From positions 1 to 10,224 of the forward strand of contig JAIFNJ010000136.1 in assembly GCA_020047835.1 (NCBI GenBank): a stretch of 10,224 nt of DNA, written 5' to 3'. Shown one piece after another: positions 1 through 6,099 of this stretch. The DNA is from Bacteroidota bacterium. Lineage in GTDB: Bacteria > Bacteroidota > Bacteroidia > Bacteroidales > SZUA-534. A program made the position numbers and the translations under genes. The notes under the pieces are model-generated. The model was not told where the DNA came from, searched no databases, and saw nothing but the letters and a program-made list of their open reading frames with translations. The first letter of the stretch is position 1; each line of letters begins with the position of its first letter.

Positions 1-231
1 GAGCACCCCATTGAGAAAACCCGATACATTGTTGAAATAGACGAATTTATTTTTGAAGTAGATGAATTTACTGGGGTTAATCAAGGATTAACTATTGCAG
101 AGGTTGAGCTGTCTGATCCTGCTGATGAAATTCCAAGTCCTGAATGGTTGGGACAGGAGGTAACCAACGACGCCCGCTATTACAATTCCTATCTCTCCCA
201 ACATCCTTATTCGCTTTGGAAGGATAAATAG
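1..231 (+). CDS. CYTH-domain protein (triphosphate tunnel metalloenzyme), C-terminal part
   Basis: The open frame from base 1 to a TAG at 229-231 encodes the last 76 residues of a protein that starts before the window. It has the late conserved blocks of the CYTH/triphosphate tunnel metalloenzyme family in order: an IEKTRY block near residue 5, a FEVDEFTG strand, an AEVEL strand carrying acidic metal-binding residues, and an EVTNDARYYN block close to the end. Bacterial members resembling NeuTTM and CthTTM hydrolyse inorganic tripolyphosphate or other triphosphates with Mg2+ or Mn2+ in a beta-barrel tunnel. The N-terminal ExExK signature lies outside the window, so the substrate cannot be judged. 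It is probably cytosolic. The stop codon is followed directly by a short 7-base repeat run and then the M16 peptidase gene. Confidence 0.85.
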   Translation, partial: EHPIEKTRYIVEIDEFIFEVDEFTGVNQGLTIAEVELSDPADEIPSPEWLGQEVTNDARYYNSYLSQHPYSLWKDK

Positions 232-256
232 TTGCTAACAACTAAAAACTAACTAT
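229..256 (+). repeat. short degenerate 7-bp repeat run starting at the CYTH stop codon
   Basis: Starting from the TAG stop codon, the sequence splits into heptamers TAGTTGC, TAACAAC, TAAAAAC, TAACTAT. The middle units fit TAAMAAC. The run is short and imperfect. It matters mainly because a longer 7-base array starts in the same way on the stop codon of the ATL gene at 8797. Confidence 0.45.
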
Positions 257-283
257 TTATAATAGATTTCAACGGGGTTTTTA

Positions 284-291
284 TACTTTTG
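284..291 (+). promoter_or_regulatory. Bacteroidota -7 promoter box upstream of the M16 gene
   Basis: TACTTTTG is an exact match to the TAnnTTTG -7 box used by the Bacteroidota primary sigma factor. It lies 25 bases before the ATG at 317, which implies a very short leader. I do not find a clear TTTG -33 box 19-20 bases upstream, so the call rests on the -7 box and its position. Confidence 0.5.
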
Positions 292-296
292 CTCCC

Positions 297-317
297 CTGA
301 TTTTTGATTTTTGACTA
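297..317 (+). repeat. three 7-bp units just before the M16 start codon
   Basis: Three consecutive heptamers, CTGATTT, TTGATTT and TTGACTA, end on the first base of the ATG at 317. They occupy most of the predicted leader of the M16 mRNA. With only three units, chance is possible. The same unit length recurs at 229-256 and 8693-8797. Confidence 0.4.
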
Positions 318-1540
318 TGGAGGGATACGAATATCATAAGTTAACGAATGGAATACGATTAATCCACAGTCATTCAACCGGTAATGTGGCCCATTTAGGC
401 ATTATCATTAACACCGGATCGCGTGATGAAAACATCCATCAGTTAGGTATTGCCCATTTTATTGAGCATGTAATTTTTAAAGGGACCAACAAGCGCAAAG
501 CATATCATGTAATTAGCCGGTTGGAAGATGTGGGGGGCGAAATTGATGCCTATACCACCAAAGAAGAAACGTGTATTTATGCATCATTTTTAAAAGAATA
601 TACCGAGCGGACTTTGGAGCTCTTTGCCGATATTGTGTTCAATTCTTCATTCCCCGACAAAGAACTGGAAAAAGAAAAGCAGGTGATTCTTGATGAGATA
701 AATTCTTACAAAGACAGTCCCGGTGAATTAATATTCGACGATTTTGAAGAACTGATTTTTGCGGGACATCCCATAGGCCGAAACATTTTAGGTGAGCCCA
801 AATTGCTTAAAAAGTTTAACCGAAAACATATTCAGGAATTCATTCAACAAAACTATCACACCAATCAAATGGTAATCTGTTCGGTTGGTGACATTAAGTT
901 TTCTCATTTAGTGCGATGGATTGAAAAGTATTATGCCCCGGTTCCTCCAAATTTTCGGCAAGAACCCCGATTGGCCTTAAACGGTTATCAACGCGAAAAC
1001 AAATTGGTGCATAAAGCAACACACCAGGCACATTGCATTATCGGAAACCGAGCGTATGATATTAACAGCCCCAAAAGGCTTCCGCTTGAATTGCTCAACA
1101 ATATTTTAGGCGGACCCGGAATGAATTCACGGCTTAATTTAGCTTTACGCGAACGCCATGGCTATACCTACAACATTGAATCATTTTATGGACCATATAG
1201 TGATACCGGAATTGCAGGAATTTATTTTGGTACAGAGCCCGAAAAAGTGGAAAAATGTTTAACCATTATTCACTCTGAATTAAAAAAACTTCAAATGCAA
1301 CCGCTTGGAATATTGCAGCTGGATAGGGCTAAAAAACAAATGATCGGGCAAATGGCCATTAGCTCGGAAAACCTTTCGAACCTTATGTTGAATATTGGAC
1401 GTAGTTATTTGCTTTTTAATAAGGTTGATTCGCTGGAACAAGTATATGAGAAAATTCAAGCGCTTACTTCAAAAGAATTACTTGAAGTGGCCAATGAAAT
1501 TTTTGACACAAATCAGCTATCCATACTTACATACAAATAG
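317..1540 (+). CDS. M16B family zinc metallopeptidase (processing peptidase/insulinase type)
   Basis: The product is 407 residues from the ATG at 317. A TTG two codons earlier is in frame but less likely. The inverted zinc-binding motif HxxEH is present as HFIEH at residues 47-51. The third zinc ligand is Glu127, in the VILDEI helix 76 residues after His51, the spacing usual for this family. A glycine-rich GGPGMNSRL stretch near residue 265 and a following GYTY segment near 283 match the substrate-binding R/Y region of the second M16 domain. The length fits single-chain two-domain M16B enzymes that dimerise into a clamshell and degrade peptides. No signal peptide is visible, so it is probably cytosolic. 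The CYTH gene ends 85 bases upstream; co-transcription is possible, although a -7 box sits in the gap. The family assignment is secure, the substrate unknown. Confidence 0.93.
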   Translation: MEGYEYHKLTNGIRLIHSHSTGNVAHLGIIINTGSRDENIHQLGIAHFIEHVIFKGTNKRKAYHVISRLEDVGGEIDAYTTKEETCIYASFLKEYTERTLELFADIVFNSSFPDKELEKEKQVILDEINSYKDSPGELIFDDFEELIFAGHPIGRNILGEPKLLKKFNRKHIQEFIQQNYHTNQMVICSVGDIKFSHLVRWIEKYYAPVPPNFRQEPRLALNGYQRENKLVHKATHQAHCIIGNRAYDINSPKRLPLELLNNILGGPGMNSRLNLALRERHGYTYNIESFYGPYSDTGIAGIYFGTEPEKVEKCLTIIHSELKKLQMQPLGILQLDRAKKQMIGQMAISSENLSNLMLNIGRSYLLFNKVDSLEQVYEKIQALTSKELLEVANEIFDTNQLSILTYK

Positions 1541-1550
1541 TTCAATTTCT

Positions 1551-1574
1551 CAAAAGAGTGTATTCTTTTGGTTT
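1551..1574 (+). terminator. possible weak hairpin terminator after the M16 gene
   Basis: CAAAAGA at 1551-1557 pairs with TCTTTTG at 1564-1570 around a 6-base loop, ten bases after the M16 stop codon. The stem is AT-rich and the following T run is short and interrupted by G, so termination would be inefficient. Confidence 0.35.
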
Positions 1575-1610
1575 TAAAAAAAGGATTCCCGCCATTTTTA
1601 CTTCACAACG

Positions 1611-1642
1611 TTTGATTTAGTGTGCTTTTTGGACTAAATTCG
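1611..1642 (+). promoter_or_regulatory. probable promoter of ald (-33 TTTG, -7 TAAATTCG)
   Basis: TTTG at 1611-1614 is followed after 20 bases by TAAATTCG at 1635-1642. This has one mismatch to TAnnTTTG and the spacing expected of Bacteroidota promoters. It lies 32 bases before the ald start codon. Confidence 0.45.
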
Positions 1643-1674
1643 TGGTTCAAAATAACCGCTAATTCGTTTCAATT

Positions 1675-2898
1675 ATGATGGGTAGTTCTGAAAATTCGGG
1701 GTTTTCGTTGGGAAAAGAGAGCTTGATGCCCCGCGAAGAGATGTTGGAAATTGCTAAAAAGAAAAAGAATCTTCGAATTGCAGTGGCCAAAGAATCGGCC
1801 AACGATGAAAATCGAGTAGCCCTTGCCCCGCATGCTGTAGAACTTTTAGTTGCCAATGGCCATGAGGTATTTGTTGAAAAAGGAGCCGGAATTCAAGCCC
1901 ACTTTGATGACTTAATGTATTCCGAAGCCGGAGGAACTTTAGTTGAAGATAAGCGAATTATCTATTCCAGCGACATCATCATAAAGGTAGCCCCATTTAG
2001 TGATGAAGAGGTGGAACTTTTACGAGGAAATCAGTTAGTGATTAGTTCCTTTCAAATTGGTACCCAGAGCCGCGAATATGTTCAGAATCTGTTACAGAAA
2101 AAAGTAACCGCTTTGGGTTATGAATACCTTATGGATGCTGCCACCGGTGTTTTTCCTGTGGTACAAAGTATGATGGAAATTTCAGGCACTACTTCAATCC
2201 TCATTGCCGCAGAATACATGAGCAATGCCAATCAGGGAAAAGGTGAAATGTTGGGTGGAATTAGTGGAATAAGCCCAACCGATGTGGTTATATTAGGCGC
2301 AGGCACTGCCGGTGAATTTGCAGCCCGAACAGCACTAGGACTTGGTGCGAGCGTAAAAGTTTTTGATTGTTCCGTGCATAAATTGCGCGATTTGCAACAG
2401 CGATTGGGAACGCGTATTTTTACATCCATCATGCAACCCCGGGTGGTAGCTAAAGCCCTGCGCACAGCCGATGTGGTAATTGGTGCTATCCCCAGTGAAA
2501 TAGAAGATCAGCCTTTTTTAGTTAGTGAAGATGCGGTAAGGCAAATGAAACCCTATTCCGTAATAGTTGATTTGCGCATTGATCACGGAGCTTGTTTTGA
2601 AACTTCGGAATTAACAAGTTTTCAGAACCCAATATATCGGAAACATGGGGTAGTTCATTATTGCGTACCCAACATTCCTTCTAGGGTGGCGCGCACTGCC
2701 AGTTATGCGCTCAGCAATATATTGGGACAAATTTTGCTTGAAATTGGTTCGGCCGGAGGTGTAAACCCATTAATTAAACAGCATGCTGGAGTCCGTACCG
2801 GAATTTACCTGTATAATGGGGTACTTACCAAAGAAAGCATTGCCAGAAGATTTGGTCTCCCTTTTCAGGATATTAATTTACTCACCGCGGCTTTTTAA
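1675..2898 (+). CDS. ald: alanine dehydrogenase (AlaDh/PNT family, Bacteroidota type)
   Basis: The 407-residue product belongs to the alanine dehydrogenase/transhydrogenase-alpha family. It probably interconverts L-alanine and pyruvate plus ammonia with NAD(H) in the cytosol. The N-terminal catalytic domain carries the ENRVALAP block with pyruvate-binding Arg47 and the IIIKVAP strand with Lys104. The Rossmann domain has GAGTAG at 208-213 and an Asp at 231 after the second strand, which favours NAD over NADP. A second conserved Asp in VDLRIDHG (Asp303) matches the catalytic aspartate of characterised enzymes. The histidine that classical Ald enzymes have after the Lys strand (His96 in mycobacterial Ald) is absent: the stretch reads VISSFQIG near 122-129. 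From memory, Bacteroidota members usually lack it and share the roughly 30-residue N-terminal extension. Two ATG codons (1675, 1678) are adjacent; the first is used here. It has its own probable promoter and terminator. Activity on alanine is inferred. Confidence 0.85.
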   Translation: MMGSSENSGFSLGKESLMPREEMLEIAKKKKNLRIAVAKESANDENRVALAPHAVELLVANGHEVFVEKGAGIQAHFDDLMYSEAGGTLVEDKRIIYSSDIIIKVAPFSDEEVELLRGNQLVISSFQIGTQSREYVQNLLQKKVTALGYEYLMDAATGVFPVVQSMMEISGTTSILIAAEYMSNANQGKGEMLGGISGISPTDVVILGAGTAGEFAARTALGLGASVKVFDCSVHKLRDLQQRLGTRIFTSIMQPRVVAKALRTADVVIGAIPSEIEDQPFLVSEDAVRQMKPYSVIVDLRIDHGACFETSELTSFQNPIYRKHGVVHYCVPNIPSRVARTASYALSNILGQILLEIGSAGGVNPLIKQHAGVRTGIYLYNGVLTKESIARRFGLPFQDINLLTAAF

Positions 2899-2951
2899 AA
2901 AACAACAAAAATAATTGTTCACAAAGGAAGAACTATTCATTTCCAGTGTTG

Positions 2952-2959
2952 TTCTTTTG
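2952..2959 (+). promoter_or_regulatory. candidate -7 box before the ferredoxin-CDGSH gene
   Basis: TTCTTTTG differs by one base from TAnnTTTG and is followed by CAG, as is common at Bacteroidota promoters. No -33 TTTG lies at the right distance. If it is used, transcription would start at the foot of the hairpin at 2968. Confidence 0.3.
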
Positions 2960-2967
2960 CAGAATAG

Positions 2968-2991
2968 AAAGAGGATTAAATCCTCTTTTTT
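2968..2991 (+). terminator. rho-independent terminator of ald
   Basis: AAAGAGGAT (2968-2976) and ATCCTCTTT (2980-2988) form a perfect 9-bp stem around a TAA loop. The stem's own T's plus 2989-2991 give a run of six T. It stands 70 bases after the ald stop and 22 bases before the next start codon, so it either ends the ald transcript or lies in the leader of the next gene. Confidence 0.7.
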
Positions 2992-3012
2992 CAGGAAATA
3001 AACTAAAATAAA

Positions 3013-3468
3013 ATGGATAAAAACGATCGCAGCTATTCAAACGAAGAAATTACCGTGCATTGGAAACCCAAGGAATGCATTCATGCCGGCACCTGCTTCC
3101 GGGAATTACGGAAGGTTTTTGATCCATCGCGCAGGCCATGGATTGATTTAGGGCAAGGAACCACGGAACAAATAATTGATATTGTAGAACGATGTCCTAC
3201 CGATGCCCTCACCTTTGAGCGGAATGTTACCAATGGCGTTACCTCAAATGAGACATCCAGCAAACCCGTAACTGCTGAAAAGGTTACGTTTAGTGTGATG
3301 CGCAATGGTCCTATTTTAGCCGAAGGAAAATTCACTGTTATAAAACCCGATGGATCAGAACAAGAAATTAAAAGCATCACCTCTTTCTGCCGTTGCGGAA
3401 TGAGCCGTACGCAGCCATTTTGCGATGGAACTCATAATAAACAAGGTTTTTTCCCCGATAATTATTAA
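3013..3468 (+). CDS. YjdI-like (4Fe-4S) domain fused to a CDGSH iron-sulfur domain
   Basis: The 151-residue protein has two iron-sulfur modules. Residues about 12-70 resemble the divergent mono-cluster ferredoxin domain typified by E. coli YjdI, with Cys22 and Cys28 in a CIHAGTC motif and Cys61 in a CPTDAL motif. A Ser/Thr-rich linker near 72-90 leads to a CDGSH (mitoNEET-type) domain at about 91-146. Its motif gives ligands Cys126, Cys128, Cys137 and His141, the usual 3Cys-1His set for a labile 2Fe-2S cluster; the signature Ser is Thr here (CDGTH). No signal peptide or membrane segment is seen, so a soluble cytosolic protein is likely. Proteins of this type may carry electrons or transfer or sense clusters; the role here is unknown. 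The stop codon is 11 bases before a second CDGSH gene, so the two are probably co-transcribed. Confidence 0.88.
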   Translation: MDKNDRSYSNEEITVHWKPKECIHAGTCFRELRKVFDPSRRPWIDLGQGTTEQIIDIVERCPTDALTFERNVTNGVTSNETSSKPVTAEKVTFSVMRNGPILAEGKFTVIKPDGSEQEIKSITSFCRCGMSRTQPFCDGTHNKQGFFPDNY

Positions 3469-3479
3469 AATAGTAACTC

Positions 3480-3662
3480 ATGAGCAACACGCAACATAAA
3501 ACCAAAGCAACTGCTTTTAAAGACGGCCCTTTGATGATTGAGGGTAATTTTTCCATTAAAGGGGTCGATGGAGTCATTCTTTCAACCATGGATAAAGCGT
3601 ATCTTTGCCGTTGTGGAAAATCGGCCAACAAGCCATTTTGCGACGGATCGCATAAGAAATAG
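3480..3662 (+). CDS. small stand-alone CDGSH iron-sulfur protein
   Basis: This 60-residue protein is one CDGSH domain. The ligands are Cys43, Cys45, Cys54 and His58, and the motif is canonical, CRCGKSANKPFCDGSH. The first half carries a GPLMIEGNFSI strand that parallels GPILAEGKFTV in the preceding fusion protein, so the two CDGSH domains may be a local duplication. There is no membrane anchor, unlike animal mitoNEET. It probably binds a 2Fe-2S cluster in the cytosol; whether it acts in electron transfer, redox sensing or cluster donation cannot be read from sequence. It lies 11 bases after the upstream gene with no promoter between them. Only the very short, AT-only hairpin near 3668-3685 follows, so its terminator is not obvious. 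Confidence 0.87.
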   Translation: MSNTQHKTKATAFKDGPLMIEGNFSIKGVDGVILSTMDKAYLCRCGKSANKPFCDGSHKK

Positions 3663-3732
3663 CCACACGAAAAACCGGATTTTTTAATACCATTAATACT
3701 TTAAGCAGAGGAGTTAGGAATTTTAAATATTT

Positions 3733-3748
3733 ATCGTAATTTTACGAT
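3733..3748. repeat. 16-base inverted repeat in the CDGSH-lepA spacer
   Basis: ATCGTAA (3733-3739) and TTACGAT (3742-3748) are perfect reverse complements separated by TT. The arms are long enough for a dimeric regulator site. They are not followed by a T run, so this is not a terminator. The middle also contains TAATTTTA, a poor -7 match. Confidence 0.4.
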
Positions 3749-3942
3749 TATTAGGTTAATGCTGTAGCCCTTTCTTCTATCTGACCCGATAGCGCATTAC
3801 CCAAACTAAAATATATCAAGTTACTAGGCAATTTTAGAACCGTATAATATTACGAACTGGAATTGCTGTTTTTGTTGATTTTGCTTCCTTATATGGTTTC
3901 AAATAATTCTTATTTGATGGTTTTAACCGCATCAAATACTCA

Positions 3943-3960
3943 TATCTTTGATTATCTTTG
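3943..3960 (+). promoter_or_regulatory. tandem -7 promoter boxes of lepA
   Basis: Two identical TATCTTTG boxes, both exact matches to TAnnTTTG, lie at 3943-3950 and 3953-3960 separated by AT. They are offset by ten bases, about one helical turn. The leader to the lepA ATG would be roughly 20-30 bases. Neither has a convincing -33 TTTG; a TTTT at 3921-3924 is 18 bases before the first box. Confidence 0.65.
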
Positions 3961-3987
3961 CAGCCAAAATAATTGATTGATTGATAG

Positions 3988-5775
3988 ATGGAGAATATTC
4001 GTAATTTTTGTATCATTGCCCACATTGATCATGGGAAGAGCACTTTAGCCGACCGCCTTTTACAAATAACCAATACCGTTAGCGAACGTGATGCACAAGC
4101 GCAGGTGCTCGACGATATGGACTTGGAGCGGGAGCGGGGCATTACCATAAAAAGCCATGCCATTCAAATGGATTATGAATGGAACAACAAAAAATACGTG
4201 TTGAACCTGATTGATACTCCGGGGCACGTTGATTTTTCGTACGAAGTTTCGCGCTCCATTGCTGCTTGCGAAGGAGCACTGTTGATTATAGACGCCACTC
4301 AGGGAATACAAGCCCAAACCATTTCAAACCTATATCTTGCCATCGACCATAACCTGGAAATTATTCCGGTATTGAATAAAATGGATCTTCCTATGGCCAT
4401 GCCCGACGAAGTAAAGGACCAAATTGTGGAATTGGTGGGTTGCAAACGATCGGATATAATTGAAGCCAGTGGAAAAACAGGTTTAGGGGTAAATGAAATA
4501 CTCGAAGCGGTAATTACCCGCATTCCTGCACCTAAAGGTGATCCAGAAGCCCCGTTACAGGCCTTGATTTTTGATTCCGTTTTTAATTCGTTCCGCGGAA
4601 TTATTGCCTATTTCAAAATTGTAAACGGAACCATTCGCAAAGGCGATTTGGTAAAGTTTGTTAATACCGGTAAGGAATATACTGCCGATGAGGTAGGTGT
4701 ATTGCGGTTGAAGCAGGAACCACGTCCAATGTTGGGAACCGGCGATGTGGGTTATATTATTTCAGGGGTAAAAACGTCGAAAGAAGTTAAAGTGGGCGAT
4801 ACCATTACCCACCAAAAAAGGCCTTGTGCCAAAAGCATCGACGGGTTTGAAGATGTGAAACCCATGGTTTTTGCCGGAATGTACCCGGTTGATGCCGATG
4901 ATTATGAAGACTTGCGTGCTTCACTGGAAAAACTCCAGCTTAACGATGCCTCACTCACTTTTGAACCAGAATCATCCATGGCCTTAGGTTTTGGGTTCCG
5001 TTGCGGATTTCTTGGCCTACTCCACATGGAAATTGTTCAGGAACGCCTCGATAGGGAATTTGATATGGACGTAATTACCACCGTTCCCAACGTTTCATTC
5101 ACATGCTATACCAAAAAAGGAGAAAAAATTGAAGTGCATAACCCTTCAGGGTTGCCAAAGGAAAACTACATTGATTATATTGAAGAACCTTATATCAAAG
5201 CGCAGATAATTTCAAAAGCCGATTATATTGGAGCCATAATGAAACTTTGCCTCGATAAGCGGGGTGAGTTGCAAAGTCAGATTTACACCTCAAGCAACCG
5301 GGTGGAAGTTACGTTTGAGATGCCTCTTTCGGAGATAGTTATCGATTTTTATGACAAGCTGAAAAGTATTTCAAAAGGATATGCCTCGTTTGACTATTAT
5401 CGTACCGATTATAAGCGGGCTAAACTGGTTAAATTGGATATTTTGTTAAACGGGGAAAGTGTGGATGCGCTTTCGGCCTTGATACACGTGGACAATGCCT
5501 ACGAATTTGGTCGAAAAATATGCGAAAAACTGAAAGAACTTATTCCCCGCCAACAGTTCGACATAGCTATTCAGGCTGCCATTGGGGCAAAAATCATCTC
5601 ACGCGAAACCATTAAAGCCGTGCGTAAGGATGTAACCGCCAAATGTTATGGTGGTGATATAACCCGGAAACGTAAGCTGCTTGATAAACAGAAAAAGGGT
5701 AAAAAAAGAATGCGTCAGATTGGAAATGTAGAGGTTCCTCAAAAAGCGTTTTTAGCGGTACTTAAACTCGATTGA
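3988..5775 (+). CDS. lepA: elongation factor 4 (LepA), ribosomal back-translocating GTPase
   Basis: The 595-residue product is full length for LepA. The GTPase domain has the P-loop AHIDHGKST at 11-19, the switch I region around RERGITIK (48-55), DTPGH at 76-80 with catalytic His80, and NKMD at 130-133. EF-G-like domains II, III and V follow. The C-terminal LepA-specific domain ends with the basic RKRKLLDKQKKGKKRMRQIG-type region and the VPQKAF block. LepA binds the ribosome with GTP; proposed roles are back-translocation, rescue of stalled ribosomes and help in 30S assembly. It is cytosolic or membrane-associated. The ATG at 3988 starts right at the conserved MENIRNFCIIAHIDH block, so the start is firm. 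It is a single-gene unit with a tandem promoter and a strong terminator. In many other bacteria it neighbours lepB, but not here. Confidence 0.98.
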   Translation: MENIRNFCIIAHIDHGKSTLADRLLQITNTVSERDAQAQVLDDMDLERERGITIKSHAIQMDYEWNNKKYVLNLIDTPGHVDFSYEVSRSIAACEGALLIIDATQGIQAQTISNLYLAIDHNLEIIPVLNKMDLPMAMPDEVKDQIVELVGCKRSDIIEASGKTGLGVNEILEAVITRIPAPKGDPEAPLQALIFDSVFNSFRGIIAYFKIVNGTIRKGDLVKFVNTGKEYTADEVGVLRLKQEPRPMLGTGDVGYIISGVKTSKEVKVGDTITHQKRPCAKSIDGFEDVKPMVFAGMYPVDADDYEDLRASLEKLQLNDASLTFEPESSMALGFGFRCGFLGLLHMEIVQERLDREFDMDVITTVPNVSFTCYTKKGEKIEVHNPSGLPKENYIDYIEEPYIKAQIISKADYIGAIMKLCLDKRGELQSQIYTSSNRVEVTFEMPLSEIVIDFYDKLKSISKGYASFDYYRTDYKRAKLVKLDILLNGESVDALSALIHVDNAYEFGRKICEKLKELIPRQQFDIAIQAAIGAKIISRETIKAVRKDVTAKCYGGDITRKRKLLDKQKKGKKRMRQIGNVEVPQKAFLAVLKLD

Positions 5776-5807
5776 CAATGAAAAATATCAAATGATATAT
5801 AATACAC

Positions 5808-5840
5808 AACCCTGAATTTGCAGATTATTCAGGGTTTTTT
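5808..5840 (+). terminator. rho-independent terminator of lepA
   Basis: AACCCTGAAT (5808-5817) and ATTCAGGGTT (5827-5836) form a perfect 10-bp stem with a 9-base loop, followed by further T's to 5840. It begins 32 bases after the lepA stop codon. Confidence 0.9.
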
Positions 5841-5933
5841 GTACAATTATTTGAAATAAAAACAGCCGATTGACCCTAACCGTCCGGAGTAATTGATTCT
5901 CTCCAAAAAAAGGCTCAATTTTTTACCAAAACA

Positions 5934-5964
5934 TTTGGATAAAAAACTTTTTTAACTACTTTTG
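5934..5964 (+). promoter_or_regulatory. promoter of tRNA-Phe, full Bacteroidota consensus
   Basis: TTTG at 5934-5937 is followed after 19 bases by TACTTTTG at 5957-5964. Both boxes match the Bacteroidota primary sigma consensus exactly. The tRNA begins 20 bases after the -7 box, which leaves room for a short 5' leader trimmed by RNase P. Confidence 0.85.
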
Positions 5965-5984
5965 CATCGCTCTTTAGCAACCGG

Positions 5985-6057
5985 GGTGCCATAGCTCAGT
6001 CGGTAGAGCAATGGACTGAAAATCCATGTGTCCTTGGTTCGATTCCGAGTGGCACCA
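5985..6057 (+). tRNA. tRNA-Phe (anticodon GAA)
   Basis: The 73-base tRNA folds into a standard cloverleaf. The acceptor stem is GGTGCCA (5985-5991) paired with TGGCACC (6050-6056), with discriminator A6057. The D stem is GCTC/GAGC. The anticodon stem ATGGA/TCCAT encloses loop CTGAAAA with anticodon GAA at 6018-6020. The T arm holds TTCGATT with a CTTGG/CCGAG stem that has one G-U pair. The 3' end is followed by CCT, so CCA is not encoded and must be added after transcription. It has its own promoter and terminator and stands alone. Confidence 0.98.
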
Positions 6058-6064
6058 CCTCAAA

Positions 6065-6093
6065 AAAAAGCCTGGTTTTATACCGGGCTTTTT
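6065..6093. terminator. bidirectional terminator between tRNA-Phe and the S8 protease gene
   Basis: AAAAAGCCTGGT (6065-6076) pairs with ACCGGGCTTTTT (6082-6093) around a 5-base loop, with one T-G mismatch that is a wobble pair in one direction. It carries a T run at 6089-6093 on the + strand and eight T's (complement of 6062-6069) on the - strand. It therefore serves the convergent tRNA transcript and the protease transcript, whose stop codon is at 6100. Confidence 0.88.
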
Positions 6094-6099
6094 CGATTT

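Larger units (their letters stand above)
3663..3987. other. 325-base intergenic spacer before lepA
   Basis: No credible gene is seen. The short minus-strand frame at 3834-4025 overlaps the lepA start and resembles nothing known to me. The spacer holds a 16-base near-palindrome at 3733-3748, a tandem pair of -7 boxes at 3943-3960 and a TTGA tetranucleotide run just before the lepA start. The stretch from about 3750 to 3910 has no structure I can name. Confidence 0.6.

Noticed and set aside
311..316. TTG start two codons before the M16 ATG
   Set aside because: The ATG at 317 gives a normal M16 N-terminus; the TTG belongs to the last heptamer unit of the leader.
3668..3685. AAAAACCGGATTTTTT hairpin after the CDGSH gene as a terminator
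   Set aside because: The stem would be only A-T pairs, so it is too weak to call.
3971..3985. TTGA tetranucleotide run before the lepA ATG as a phase-variable repeat
   Set aside because: Only three units are present, outside the coding region, too few to suggest slippage-based switching.
3834..4025. 63-residue minus-strand frame in the lepA spacer
   Set aside because: It overlaps the lepA start and its promoter boxes antisense, and matches no known family.
5785..5798. ATATCA/TGATAT inverted repeat just after lepA
   Set aside because: It is six AT-rich base pairs with a 2-base loop and no T run; the strong terminator 10 bases later explains transcript ending.
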